A DNA stretch of 64,000 nt from DAOUTY01 sp964453665 (GTDB taxonomy: Bacteria > Chloroflexota > Dehalococcoidia > SZUA-161), in assembly GCA_964453665.1 (NCBI GenBank), contig CAYVQT010000010.1:1-64000 (forward strand), written 5' to 3'. This document shows, one piece after another, positions 8,213-16,181 of the stretch (positions are counted from its first letter, which is position 1; each line of letters starts with the position of its first letter). A program made the position numbers and the translations under genes. The notes under the pieces are model-generated. The model was not told the origin of the DNA and did not search any database. It saw only the letters and a program-made list of their open reading frames with translations.

Positions 8213-8564
8213 TATCCTGGTTCCCTTAGTGTCCCTGTGACTTAAAGACACGCACTGGGTTTGCTCAATTAAGCCTCTGATTCCAGTTTAATCCACCTGC
8301 CGGACGTAAACAAGTTTACATAATATTTTACATGTGCAAATACCCCGACATACTCAGGATACGTCTTGGAACTGCTGCTGAGTATCGTGATGATACCTGT
8401 TTTATTCTGTTGCGAAATCCTAGTCGCTTCAAAGAGTAACCACCATATGACGTCAGGTTCACCCTATGTATGCAGCAGTGCGGGCACTTTGCAAGTAGGG
8501 CAATTAGCGAAGAATCCACCTCCTGCCTGATTATAAGCAGAAGGGAAACTCTTAAATTAGAATT
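8213..8564. promoter_or_regulatory. Intergenic region upstream of the dehydratase cluster, with inverted repeat
   Basis: No convincing gene. It contains an inverted repeat GTAAAC-AA-GTTTAC at 8306-8319 next to an AT-rich stretch (8320-8331), about 95-105 bases before the TTG start of the first dehydratase gene. The symmetric 6-bp arms are typical of a small dimeric repressor site. No strong -35/-10 pair could be fixed. A 63-codon frame inside the region shows no protein-like features and I do not call it. Confidence 0.4.
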
Positions 8565-9698
8565 CTATGAGCCTAGTTCAGCCTCAAGTGTTTTCAAGTA
8601 AAAAGGTGTGCTGCCAAGGGTGAGTGCGAGCGACTTTGCACGACGAAAATAGAAATGAAGGTCATAGTCCTTGTCGACGCCCACACCCCCGTGTAGTTGC
8701 TGGGCGCTGGCGGCGACTCGCTGGCAGGCGATGTTTCCAAAAGCCTTGGCAATGGCCACTTCCCTGTCAGCGGGAAGGCCCTCGCTTAAGCGCCACACCG
8801 CTTGATATGCGGTCCAGCGTGCCCCCTGAACATCTACGTACATATCAGCCAATCTATGCTGTACAGCCTGGAACGCCCCAAGAGGGCGATCAAACTGTAT
8901 ACGCGTCTTGGTATGTTCGGCCGTTAGCTCCAGTTCTTGCTGCGCACCACCTACTATTATTGCGCATTGAATTGCTGTTGCCTTTCTGAGTATGGCATTA
9001 ACCGCTGGTAAAGCTTTATTCGGATGTCCCAGTATGTCGTTGGTTGAAGCAGGGACGTTGTCAAACAAGACGTCATATTGCTTGTCGGCGGCAATTGTAA
9101 CCAGTGTGGTGAGCTTGATGCCGTCAGCCTTTGCGTCAACTATAAATAGTGTTAGACCATCATCATCTCCGGGAGTTCCCTCCGTCCTGGCTGCCACGAG
9201 CATGTAATCCGCGATGTTAGCATAAGGAACGAAAAGCTTGTTGCCAGTGATCACATACCCGCCATTGTTAACTTGCGCTCGAGTGGCAATGAATTTGGGC
9301 TCTTCGTTTACCTGTGGTTCTGCCATCGCCATTGTCATTATGAGTTCGCCGGTTGCCACCTTGGGCAGCAGTGATTTTTTTTGCTCGTCGGTTCCAAAAT
9401 CGAGGATAGGCAGCGCTCCCAGAGCCATGGTGCTAAACATTGGTCCCGGCACTGCCGCACGCCCGTATTCCTCGAATAACACTGCCATGTCAAGCAGGCT
9501 GAAGTCGGCTCCGCCGTATTCTTCTGGCAACGCGAGGCCCATCCAGCCCAGCCCTGCCATCTTCGCCCACAGTTCGGTAGAATAACCCAGGTCGCCAGCC
9601 TCGATCTCCCTCACCAGCGATTTGGGACATTCAGCGCTCAGGAAATCCCGCGCTGACTTCCGCAGCATCTCTTGTTCTTCACTCAGGGCGAAGTCCAT
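8565..9698 (-). CDS. Acyl-CoA dehydrogenase
   Basis: 377 residues, ATG start with MDFALSEEQEMLRKSARDF. The fold is recognised from GLALPEEYGGADFSLLD, the FAD-side strand TMAMAEPQVNEE, FDRPLGAFQAVQHRLADMYVD, and the C-terminal QLHGGVGVDKDYDLHFYFRRAK. It oxidises an acyl-CoA to the 2,3-enoyl-CoA, passing electrons to ETF. The AEPQ segment departs from the usual FAD-contacting T-E-x-x-AGSD motif, so it may be the degenerate half of a two-gene enzyme, as in ChsE1-ChsE2 of cholesterol side-chain degradation. The partner would be the acyl-CoA dehydrogenase at 13987-15165. It is the last gene of the operon, 2 bp from the preceding DUF35 gene. Confidence 0.88.
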   Translation of the reverse strand: MDFALSEEQEMLRKSARDFLSAECPKSLVREIEAGDLGYSTELWAKMAGLGWMGLALPEEYGGADFSLLDMAVLFEEYGRAAVPGPMFSTMALGALPILDFGTDEQKKSLLPKVATGELIMTMAMAEPQVNEEPKFIATRAQVNNGGYVITGNKLFVPYANIADYMLVAARTEGTPGDDDGLTLFIVDAKADGIKLTTLVTIAADKQYDVLFDNVPASTNDILGHPNKALPAVNAILRKATAIQCAIIVGGAQQELELTAEHTKTRIQFDRPLGAFQAVQHRLADMYVDVQGARWTAYQAVWRLSEGLPADREVAIAKAFGNIACQRVAASAQQLHGGVGVDKDYDLHFYFRRAKSLALTLGSTPFYLKTLEAELGS

Positions 9699-9700
9699 GT

Positions 9701-10120
9701 CTAATCCACCTTTCTGAACTTGGGAAGGATCAAGCCTTCGGCTATTTCTTCGAAGACTACTTCAACCGGCATCCCGATAGATATCTCCTCCGGTTTTATA
9801 TCAGTCATGTTGCTGACCAGCCTTACCCCCTCCTCCATTTCCACGAGGATGACTGAATAAGGAGCCTTGAAACTGGGATGCGGGGACTCCTGATATGTGA
9901 CCCAGCTATAGATTGTTCCTTTCCCGGTGGAAGGGGCCCACTCCTTTTCGAATGAGCGGCATTTCGGGCAAATCGGTCTTGGCGGATGCAGCCAGGTGCC
10001 GCATTCCTTACACCTCTGGAAAACCAGCTCGTGCCTGTTAATCCCTTCCCAGAAACCCATATTGTCCCAGAGGATGGGAGGCATGGGAACAGGATGTTCT
10101 GTATCATAAACCATGCTCAT
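9701..10120 (-). CDS. DUF35 zinc-ribbon/OB-fold partner of a thiolase-fold protein
   Basis: 139 residues. A rubredoxin-like zinc ribbon CKECGTWLHPPRPICPKC is followed by an OB-fold (GKGTIYSWVTYQE, YSVILVEMEEGVRLVSNM, IGMPVEVVFEE). DUF35 proteins bind thiolase-fold enzymes and acyl-CoA; examples are the ChsH2 C-terminus with Ltp2, BbsA with BbsB, and the bridge in the archaeal thiolase/HMG-CoA synthase complex. The gene overlaps the stop codon of the thiolase-fold gene upstream by 4 bp (ATGA), so the two are translationally coupled and likely form a complex. Confidence 0.9.
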   Translation of the reverse strand: MSMVYDTEHPVPMPPILWDNMGFWEGINRHELVFQRCKECGTWLHPPRPICPKCRSFEKEWAPSTGKGTIYSWVTYQESPHPSFKAPYSVILVEMEEGVRLVSNMTDIKPEEISIGMPVEVVFEEIAEGLILPKFRKVD

Positions 10121-11292
10121 GACTGACCTCCTAGAATAAGACCACTCGCCGGCCCGCCGGCACCGGAGGCGACCAACACGAGTTCGGCGTCCTTCACCTG
10201 GGCTGTTGAGGTGCCCCTTATCTGACGTACTGCCTCGACCAGATGGTTCACCCCGTGGAGGTAACCTTCCCCGAGGGAGCCGCCGGAGGTGTTAAGGGGT
10301 AGTTTGCCTCCTAATCTGATACGATCTCCCCCGCTGCAGAAGTCTGTGCCTTCGCCACGATCGCAGAAACCGAGTTCCTCAAGTTGCATTGGGACCAGAG
10401 GACCATATGAATCGTCGAGTTGAACGCAATTGATATCTCCAGCAGCTACACCTGCCATATTGAAGATCTTCTTACCCACCTTGCCTACTTCGGGCAGCCC
10501 GGAAATAGACGGTCGGTAGTAGCTGGTCAGCTCCTCGGTTTCTGAGTTCATATGCTGGGCGGCACCAAGCACGTAGACGGGTCGCTGTATAAGGTCCTTA
10601 GCTCTTTCGGCGGTGGTGATGACCAAAGCTGCCGCTGCATCAGCCTCCTCGTAGTAGTCCATCCGTCGCAGGGGCTCGGCAACCACCTCGGACTTCAAGT
10701 AATCTTCGAAGGTTATTGGCTTCTGGTAGAACATACTATTAGGATTCCTTGCGCCGTGTTCTCTGCAAACTGTCGGCACCCAACCGAATTGGTCATTACC
10801 GATACCGAATTCGTGCATGTACCTTCGCACAATCATGGCGACCCGCCCCGCATCGGACATATGGCCGAAGGGAGCATGGAACGTCCATTGCAGCAGGTCA
10901 GAGGTTGACATCTGGCCTGAGGTCCGCATGCTGGGGATCATCCGTCTTTTGGATGCGCCGTTTACGGCCCTGTAAACAACAATATAGTTGGCGGCCCCAA
11001 CGGCGACTCCCATAGCTGCACGCATAATCATGGCTGATGGTGCTGCGCCCCAGCGTGACTCGCCGAAGTAGCTTAGATTGCCCATACCCATAGAGCTGGT
11101 GACGGCATGCTCGTCTGTGGCATCATCGGTCTGCTTTACCAGGCCGTCGATATCATCGGGTGTTAGCCCAGCGTCATCCAGCGCCGTTTTTATACACTGG
11201 CATGTAAGATATAGCTCCGTGCGCTCGGAGTCCCGGGAAAATTCAGTCATGCCGATGCCAACGATGGCCGCCCTGTTCCTGATATTATTCAT
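10117..11292 (-). CDS. Ltp2-like thiolase-fold protein (SCP-x family), catalytic cysteine absent
   Basis: 391 residues. The fold is shown by AAIVGIGMTEFSRDSERTE, MFYQKPITFEDYLKSEVVAEPLRR, LTSYYRP and LNTSGGSLGEGYLHGVNHLVEAVRQIRGTS. The nucleophilic Cys region reads FGESRWGAAPSAMIM, so a thiolase reaction is unlikely. In the steroid retro-aldolase Ltp2 two tyrosines act instead. Here the first is aspartate (D293 in QLDDSYGPLVP) and the second is kept (EGYLHG). So it may be a variant aldolase or a non-catalytic partner of the Ltp2-like protein at 11746-12972. Coupled to the DUF35 gene at 9701. Confidence 0.85.
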   Translation of the reverse strand: MNNIRNRAAIVGIGMTEFSRDSERTELYLTCQCIKTALDDAGLTPDDIDGLVKQTDDATDEHAVTSSMGMGNLSYFGESRWGAAPSAMIMRAAMGVAVGAANYIVVYRAVNGASKRRMIPSMRTSGQMSTSDLLQWTFHAPFGHMSDAGRVAMIVRRYMHEFGIGNDQFGWVPTVCREHGARNPNSMFYQKPITFEDYLKSEVVAEPLRRMDYYEEADAAAALVITTAERAKDLIQRPVYVLGAAQHMNSETEELTSYYRPSISGLPEVGKVGKKIFNMAGVAAGDINCVQLDDSYGPLVPMQLEELGFCDRGEGTDFCSGGDRIRLGGKLPLNTSGGSLGEGYLHGVNHLVEAVRQIRGTSTAQVKDAELVLVASGAGGPASGLILGGQS

Positions 11293-11311
11293 TGCAGTAT
11301 CCTCACCTCAG

Positions 11312-11740
11312 TTAGGCTTCTCTTCTCTTGAATTTGGGAAGAGTCAAGTCGTCGGCTACTTCATCAAAGACCACTTCCACGGGCATCCCGACGTAGATTT
11401 CATCTCGGGTAACATCGTACATGTTGCTGACTATTCTCACTCCCTCGAGCATTTCGACTACCACGACGAGGTAGGGAACCTTTATACCCGGGTAAGCGGC
11501 ATTGGCGTAGACAAAGTTGACCCAGCTATACACGGTGCCCTTACCCGTGGAGGGCACCCAATCCATGTCCATGGAGTTACACCTGGGACACATTGGCCGC
11601 GGTCGGTGGATAAACAGACCACAGTACTTGCACCTCTGAAAGACAAGCTTGTGCTGCTTGAACCCGTCCCAGAACTCCTGGTTATCCAAATCAACTCGGG
11701 GGCGCAGTATCGGGATGCCTGGAATATATTCCATTACCAT
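11312..11740 (-). CDS. DUF35 zinc-ribbon/OB-fold protein paired with Ltp2-like aldolase
   Basis: 142 residues with a zinc ribbon CKYCGLFIHRPRPMCPRC and an OB-fold (GKGTVYSWVNFV, YLVVVVEMLEGVRIVSNMYD, VGMPVEVVFDEVADDLTLPKF). It starts 5 bp after the stop of the thiolase-fold gene at 11746-12972, the arrangement expected for an Ltp2-DUF35 complex in which DUF35 presents the CoA substrate. It is closely similar to the DUF35 at 9701-10120, consistent with duplication of the pair. Confidence 0.9.
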   Translation of the reverse strand: MVMEYIPGIPILRPRVDLDNQEFWDGFKQHKLVFQRCKYCGLFIHRPRPMCPRCNSMDMDWVPSTGKGTVYSWVNFVYANAAYPGIKVPYLVVVVEMLEGVRIVSNMYDVTRDEIYVGMPVEVVFDEVADDLTLPKFKRREA

Positions 11741-11745
11741 GTCTC

Positions 11746-12972
11746 TTACCTCCTCAGAAGGACGGCGCTGGTGGGAACGCCGAGCCCCCCGGTAACGAGG
11801 CTTATCTCCGCGTCCTTCACCTGTGCCGTGGAAGTGCCCCTTATCTGACGCACTGCCTCTGCAATCAAATTCATGCCGTGGATGTATGCTTCCGAGAGAT
11901 GTCCGCCTGATGTATTGCAGGGAATCTCACCCCCCAGTCTGATGCGGTCGCCCCCCTCACAGAAAGCTGCCCCTTCACCCACACCGCAGAAGCCATATTC
12001 TTCAAGCTGCATGGGAATCAAAGGGGTAAAAGCATCGTAAAATTGTGCCACGTCGACGTCCTTGGGAGAAAGTCCCGTCACCCGCCAGAGCTCCTCACCC
12101 GCATACCATGATTCGGGAAGTATGGATATCATCGGCCTGTAGTAACTTGTCATCATCTCGCCCTGGGTGGCTATACCCTGAGTAGCACCGAGCATATATG
12201 CCGGTCGCTGCTTCAGGGTCTTTGCCCTCTCCGACGTTGTTAGGACAACCGCGACTGCGCCGTCGGTATCTACGCAGCAATCATAGAGGCGGAGTGGCTC
12301 GACGATCATCCTGGATTCCATGTAGTCTTGCAGCGTTATTGGTCTGCCATAGAACATTGCTTTCGGGTTCATACATGCATATTCTCGAAGGACGACCGAG
12401 ACCCAGCCCAGATGTTCGGCGGTGGCTCCGAATTCGTGCATGTATCTGGTTGTGAACATGGCTACCCAGGAGGGGGGTGTTGCGAGACCGAAGGGCATTA
12501 TGTATCCGTAGTGATCGTTGGGTGCTATCGTGATCTGTTCCACCCCGGGTACGCGACCATAGCGGCGCCCCGAGCGCTCATTCATAGCACGGTAGCAGAC
12601 GACGCAGTTAGCTGCGCCTGCGGCTATCGCGGTAGCTGCATGCAGGACTGTGGCACAAGAAGCACCACCACCCCAGCCGCATTCGCCAAAATAGTTCAGA
12701 TCATGGATACCCAGTGCACTGACAATGTGCATCTCGTCCGTATAGTCCATGGCGTATTTGACTAGACCGTCGATGTCTTCGAGATTGAGCCCGGCGTCCT
12801 CTACTGCGGCCTTTATAGCTTCACATGCCATCTGGCATTCACTTCTACCTGAATCCTTAGAGAATTCGGTTTGTCCGATGCCTACAATAGCGACGTTGTC
12901 CTTGATCTTGTAGTCTTCGACTCTCGGCCTGACCGTTGTCCGATATCGTCTGGCAAGGTACTGATCATACAT
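11746..12972 (-). CDS. Ltp2-like retro-aldolase (thiolase fold)
   Basis: 408 residues. It resembles Mycobacterium Ltp2, which cleaves the 17-hydroxy-C3-side-chain acyl-CoA of steroids: NERSGRRYG, MFYGRPITLQDYMESRMIVEPLRLYDCCVDTDGA, TSYYRP, NTSGGHLSEAYIHGMNLIAEAVRQIRGTS and GVPTSAVL. The thiolase cysteine is not at its usual place (ECGWGGGAS). Two tyrosines fit the Ltp2 catalytic pair: Y312 (QFYDAFTPL) and Y363 (EAYIHG), about 50 residues apart as in Ltp2. SD AAGGAGG lies 7 bases before ATG. With the MaoC and acyl-CoA dehydrogenase genes nearby, a dehydrogenation-hydration-retro-aldol sequence is plausible. Substrate is not proven. Confidence 0.85.
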   Translation of the reverse strand: MYDQYLARRYRTTVRPRVEDYKIKDNVAIVGIGQTEFSKDSGRSECQMACEAIKAAVEDAGLNLEDIDGLVKYAMDYTDEMHIVSALGIHDLNYFGECGWGGGASCATVLHAATAIAAGAANCVVCYRAMNERSGRRYGRVPGVEQITIAPNDHYGYIMPFGLATPPSWVAMFTTRYMHEFGATAEHLGWVSVVLREYACMNPKAMFYGRPITLQDYMESRMIVEPLRLYDCCVDTDGAVAVVLTTSERAKTLKQRPAYMLGATQGIATQGEMMTSYYRPMISILPESWYAGEELWRVTGLSPKDVDVAQFYDAFTPLIPMQLEEYGFCGVGEGAAFCEGGDRIRLGGEIPCNTSGGHLSEAYIHGMNLIAEAVRQIRGTSTAQVKDAEISLVTGGLGVPTSAVLLRR

Positions 12973-12984
12973 GTATATGCCTCC

Positions 12985-13416
12985 TTAGCCTTTGGTGGGA
13001 AGAACCATGGTCGCAGTTCCCCACGCGTGAGGCCCCATCGGTACTGTAAGATTGAAATCAACATCAACCAGGTGTTTATCACCTTCGGTGTATTTCTTCG
13101 TTATCTTCCCATTGTTAGTAAGTGTGTCGCCGGGGAAGACAGTAGCCCCTAACCTGATAATTACCTTCTTAAGTTCCCCCTCCGGGCCACTCCAGTCCGT
13201 GAGGTACTTACCTATAAACCCGCCTGTGCTTAGTATATTCAGGAATATGTCCTTAGCGCCCTCTCTTTGGGCTGCTTCATGGTCATGGTGCACGGGCGTG
13301 AAATCCCTGGTGGCAATCGCTGTGGCGACAATAGTAGTGCGGGTTATCTCCCTTGTTTGAGTCGGGAGTTCGTCACCTTCTCCTACATCATCCCAGTAGA
13401 TAAATTTCAAAGACAT
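12985..13416 (-). CDS. MaoC-like enoyl-CoA hydratase, catalytic half (ChsH1-like)
   Basis: 143 residues with a single hot-dog fold. The hydratase motif ATRDFTPVHHDHEAAQREG supplies the Asp and His that activate water. LNILSTGGFIGKYLTDW and LGATVFPGDTL follow the family. Single hot-dog hydratases of this size act as dimers or heterodimers. The next gene upstream (13438-13947) is the complementary half lacking the His, matching the ChsH1/ChsH2 arrangement. It lies 12 bp from the Ltp2-like gene downstream. Predicted role: hydration of the enoyl-CoA before retro-aldol cleavage. Confidence 0.85.
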   Translation of the reverse strand: MSLKFIYWDDVGEGDELPTQTREITRTTIVATAIATRDFTPVHHDHEAAQREGAKDIFLNILSTGGFIGKYLTDWSGPEGELKKVIIRLGATVFPGDTLTNNGKITKKYTEGDKHLVDVDFNLTVPMGPHAWGTATMVLPTKG

Positions 13417-13437
13417 CTAAGGCCCCTTTCTTTTTTC

Positions 13438-13947
13438 CTACATTGCCGGTTTGAACTTCAACACAGTAAAGGGCTGAATACAGACAACCTCGCCGTTCTG
13501 ATTTGTGTAGGTGTACTCTGAGGTAATGAAGTGACCTGTTCCAAGCCGGGTGGTCTTTTCCGGTGACACGCTGACAAGCTTTATTTTATAGCTCAACCGG
13601 TCGCCCGGACGCATCGGGCAGAAATATTCCTGGGAGGTAGTGGTAGCCACTACCCCGTGATAGCCGGCCTCGTCCATCATCTGCACGGCCTTCGCCTGAG
13701 GATCGGGCATCTCCTTCTTTGGCCACAATGGCGGCATACAATAAGCCTGCACCATCTGCGGAGGGGCGATGATACCACCATACTTGCTTTTCCTGGCGTA
13801 CTCATCATCGCTGTAGAGGGGATTGCCGTCCTCCATTGCTTCGCACCAATGTCGGATCATGGCCTCATTTACTGTGTTTGGAGCTACGAAAGGGCCGGCT
13901 TCCTCTCCGACCATTGCCTGTAGTTTTTCATATACGTCCTGGCTCAT
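13438..13947 (-). CDS. MaoC-like dehydratase N-terminal-type half (ChsH2-like, no catalytic His)
   Basis: 169 residues of the FAS1/MaoC-N hot-dog family. The region CEAMEDGNPLYSDDEYA corresponds to the hydratase motif but has Tyr where the His would be, so it is probably the substrate-binding half of a heteromer with the 12985-13416 product. APPQMVQAYCMPPLWP, SQEYFCPMRPGDRLSYKIKL and TRLGTGHFITSEYTYTNQNGEVV are typical. In ChsH2 this domain is fused to DUF35; here the DUF35 proteins are separate genes. A GGAGGT site lies close to the ATG. Confidence 0.83.
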   Translation of the reverse strand: MSQDVYEKLQAMVGEEAGPFVAPNTVNEAMIRHWCEAMEDGNPLYSDDEYARKSKYGGIIAPPQMVQAYCMPPLWPKKEMPDPQAKAVQMMDEAGYHGVVATTTSQEYFCPMRPGDRLSYKIKLVSVSPEKTTRLGTGHFITSEYTYTNQNGEVVCIQPFTVLKFKPAM

Positions 13948-13986
13948 ATAAGTTGACCTCCAAATAGTAAATATATATCTATTTTT

Positions 13987-15165
13987 TTACATAGCCCTCG
14001 GCATGCCCAGGCCAGCTATGGCGATTATGTTCCTTTGGACCTCGATGGCACCACCACCAAAGATAAAGACCACATCGCTTCTGAAAGACTTTTCCACTCT
14101 ACCCTTATGTACTGCCCACTTGGAATCTGCCTGTAACTGCCCGAACTGTCCCATTATCTCCAGCAAAGAGGCGTTTACCTTCTGGTACAGCTCTGATCCA
14201 AACACTTTGACCATCGAGGCCTCAGCGTAAGGAACAATATCTTTCGTTATTAACCATGCAACCTGGAAGTTGAGTATCTTGAGCACCTCGACCTCCATTA
14301 TCAATTCGGCGAACTTACGCCTGACCCAGGGCTGGTCTATAACAGGTGCTCCGTCAATCTTTGTCTCCTTTGCCCACTGAATCGTATCTTCGATGTTGCG
14401 CATCATCGGAGATGAAGGGCTGAGCATTATGCGTTCAAAGTCAAGCTGGGTAGTCAGATATTGCCAGCCTTTGTTTTCCTCACCGACGAGACAGCTCTTA
14501 TGGACTCTTACATCATCATAGAAAGTGTAATTGTTCTGCTCACCCGGCATGGTGTAAAGAGGCTTCATGCTTATGCCGGGAGTATTGGTGGGGATAAGGA
14601 AAATAGATAACCCGCGGTGTTTCTTGGGGGCATTGGGGTCGGTTCTGGCGGCGAGCCAGATATAATCGCTGACATGCGCCAGGCTGGTAAATACCTTGGC
14701 CCCGTTTATGATATAGTAGTCCCCATCTCTTACCGCCGTAGTCTTAAGAGATGCCAGGTCAGTGCCGGCCTCGGCCTCGGTATAACCAATGGAAATCTCC
14801 ACTTCACCTCTCAGGATACGGGGCAAGAACTCGTTCTTCTGCTCCTCACTTCCGAATCGCATAAGAGCGGGCCCCACCGTGTTCAATGGAAGCACCGGCA
14901 GAGGTGCTCGTTCGTAGTGGGCTATCTCGTAGAATAGATGCTGCTCTATGGGTGAGCGGCCCTGGCCGCCGTATTCTTTGGGCCAGCCTACTCCAAGCCA
15001 GCCGTCGCGGCCCATCTGACGGATAAATTCCATACAGAGCGGTGATTCGGAGTACGCGATTTCCTTGTCCAACTCGGCGATCAACTCGGGTGTCATGTGG
15101 GTTCTCAGGTAATTCTGAAAATCCTTGGCGAACTGTTCCTGTTCAGGTGTCAGTGCAAATTCCAT
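13987..15165 (-). CDS. Acyl-CoA dehydrogenase (FadE-like)
   Basis: 392 residues from ATG 15165 (MEFALTPEQEQFAKDFQ). A longer frame to 15327 is open, but it overlaps the DUF35 gene upstream and adds unrelated residues. FAD and substrate features: GVGWPKEYGGQGRSPIEQ, IGYTEAEAGTDLASLKTTA, YIINGAKVFTS, GWQYLTTQLDFER and FGGGAIEVQRNIIA. It catalyses alpha,beta-dehydrogenation of acyl-CoA with ETF as acceptor. It belongs to the FadE class seen in side-chain or branched-chain acyl degradation and could pair with the 8565-9698 product. Confidence 0.9.
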   Translation of the reverse strand: MEFALTPEQEQFAKDFQNYLRTHMTPELIAELDKEIAYSESPLCMEFIRQMGRDGWLGVGWPKEYGGQGRSPIEQHLFYEIAHYERAPLPVLPLNTVGPALMRFGSEEQKNEFLPRILRGEVEISIGYTEAEAGTDLASLKTTAVRDGDYYIINGAKVFTSLAHVSDYIWLAARTDPNAPKKHRGLSIFLIPTNTPGISMKPLYTMPGEQNNYTFYDDVRVHKSCLVGEENKGWQYLTTQLDFERIMLSPSSPMMRNIEDTIQWAKETKIDGAPVIDQPWVRRKFAELIMEVEVLKILNFQVAWLITKDIVPYAEASMVKVFGSELYQKVNASLLEIMGQFGQLQADSKWAVHKGRVEKSFRSDVVFIFGGGAIEVQRNIIAIAGLGMPRAM

Positions 15166-15184
15166 CTCGATACCCTCTGTCTGA

Positions 15185-15655
15185 TTACCCCAGTGGTTTG
15201 AAATACTTGATGTCGAGGATACTGGCTTCGCGCTCATTTTTGAATACTGCCTGAACCCGCATGCCAATGCGTATCTGCTCGGGGTTGATTTCGCCCAGCA
15301 TGTGGACGAAACCAGTGTCGGCACCATCGAGTTGAATTATCCCGTATATTACAGGGGATTCCACAGGCTGCACCGGATTCGGCTGGTTGCAAACTGTGTA
15401 TGTAAGCAAAGTTCCCTTGTCGCTGACCTCAACTAACTCATCGAGTTGTCCATAGCAGTCTTTACAGATAGACCGGGCCGGGACATAAACGCGATTACAG
15501 GTAGGGCATCTCGTACCCATTATTCTCTTTTTATCCCTTAACGCTATAAGGAATCGGCTGCCAACGGCACCGGCGGAATAGGTGTTCGGTATATAAATCT
15601 GCCCGTGATAAATCCAGACATCTAGCCCTTCCAGCTTCTCGGTTGCTGTTGCCAT
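15185..15655 (-). CDS. DUF35 zinc-ribbon/OB-fold protein
   Basis: 156 residues. An extended N-terminus (~45 residues) precedes the zinc ribbon CPTCNRVYVPARSICKDC and the OB-fold (DKGTLLTYTVC, PVIYGIIQLDGADTGFVHML, IGMRVQAVFKNE). The N-terminal extension YIPNTYSAGAVGSRFLIALRDKK is shared in outline with its neighbour at 15667, so the two are a duplicated pair. They probably serve the two thiolase-fold proteins at 16182 and 17365. The gap to the upstream gene is 11 bp. Confidence 0.88.
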   Translation of the reverse strand: MATATEKLEGLDVWIYHGQIYIPNTYSAGAVGSRFLIALRDKKRIMGTRCPTCNRVYVPARSICKDCYGQLDELVEVSDKGTLLTYTVCNQPNPVQPVESPVIYGIIQLDGADTGFVHMLGEINPEQIRIGMRVQAVFKNEREASILDIKYFKPLG

Positions 15656-15666
15656 AACGTGACCTC

Positions 15667-16170
15667 CTATTTACCTATCTCTTTAAAGTACAGGATGTCT
15701 CCGGGCCCCTGTCCGCGTTCCTCATAGTCTTCACGCCAAATAGCCTGTACTCGCGTTCCCACCTTCAGTTTCTCCTTATCTGTTTCCTCCAGCCAGTGCC
15801 TACAGAAGACTCCGTTATCCATAAGGATGATGCCGCTGGGATAGGGGTTTGCCCACTTCTCGCCATAGTGTGGGTCCCACAGAGGAAACACAAGATAGGT
15901 GTACTGATATACCTCGCCTGTCTGGGGCATCTCCACCCAGTCCCAACCCATCTCTACCTTGCATTTAGGACATACTACCGTCGGTGGCAGCCAGATTTCT
16001 TTGCACTTGGGGCACCTGATACCCACTAACTTTTTATTTTCCCTTGCCTCCGCGTAAAAGTGACCAAGGTACTTCCCGGTAGACCACTCGTAACGTCTGG
16101 GCAAGTTGAAATTCACATTAATATATTCCGGCTGTGCCTTCTCTGCCTTATTGGGGGATGTTTTTGCCAT
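15667..16170 (-). CDS. DUF35 zinc-ribbon/OB-fold protein
   Basis: 167 residues with an N-terminal helix region (LPRRYEWSTGKYLGHFYAEARENKK), a zinc ribbon CPKCKEIWLPPTVVCPKC, and an OB-fold ending in VGTRVQAIWREDYEERGQGPGDILYFKEIGK. It starts 11 bp after the thiolase-fold gene at 16182 and is likely its partner. The C-terminal domain diverges from the shorter DUF35 proteins at 9701 and 11312, matching the divergence of their thiolase partners. Confidence 0.87.
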   Translation of the reverse strand: MAKTSPNKAEKAQPEYINVNFNLPRRYEWSTGKYLGHFYAEARENKKLVGIRCPKCKEIWLPPTVVCPKCKVEMGWDWVEMPQTGEVYQYTYLVFPLWDPHYGEKWANPYPSGIILMDNGVFCRHWLEETDKEKLKVGTRVQAIWREDYEERGQGPGDILYFKEIGK

Positions 16171-16181
16171 TTCATTGCCTC

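Noticed and set aside
8328..8519. 63-codon minus frame in the intergenic region
   Set aside because: No ribosome site, no family features, and it overlaps the likely regulatory region.
15166..15327. N-terminal extension of the acyl-CoA dehydrogenase
   Set aside because: The extension overlaps the DUF35 gene in another frame and does not resemble the family, whose proteins begin near MEFALTPEQ.
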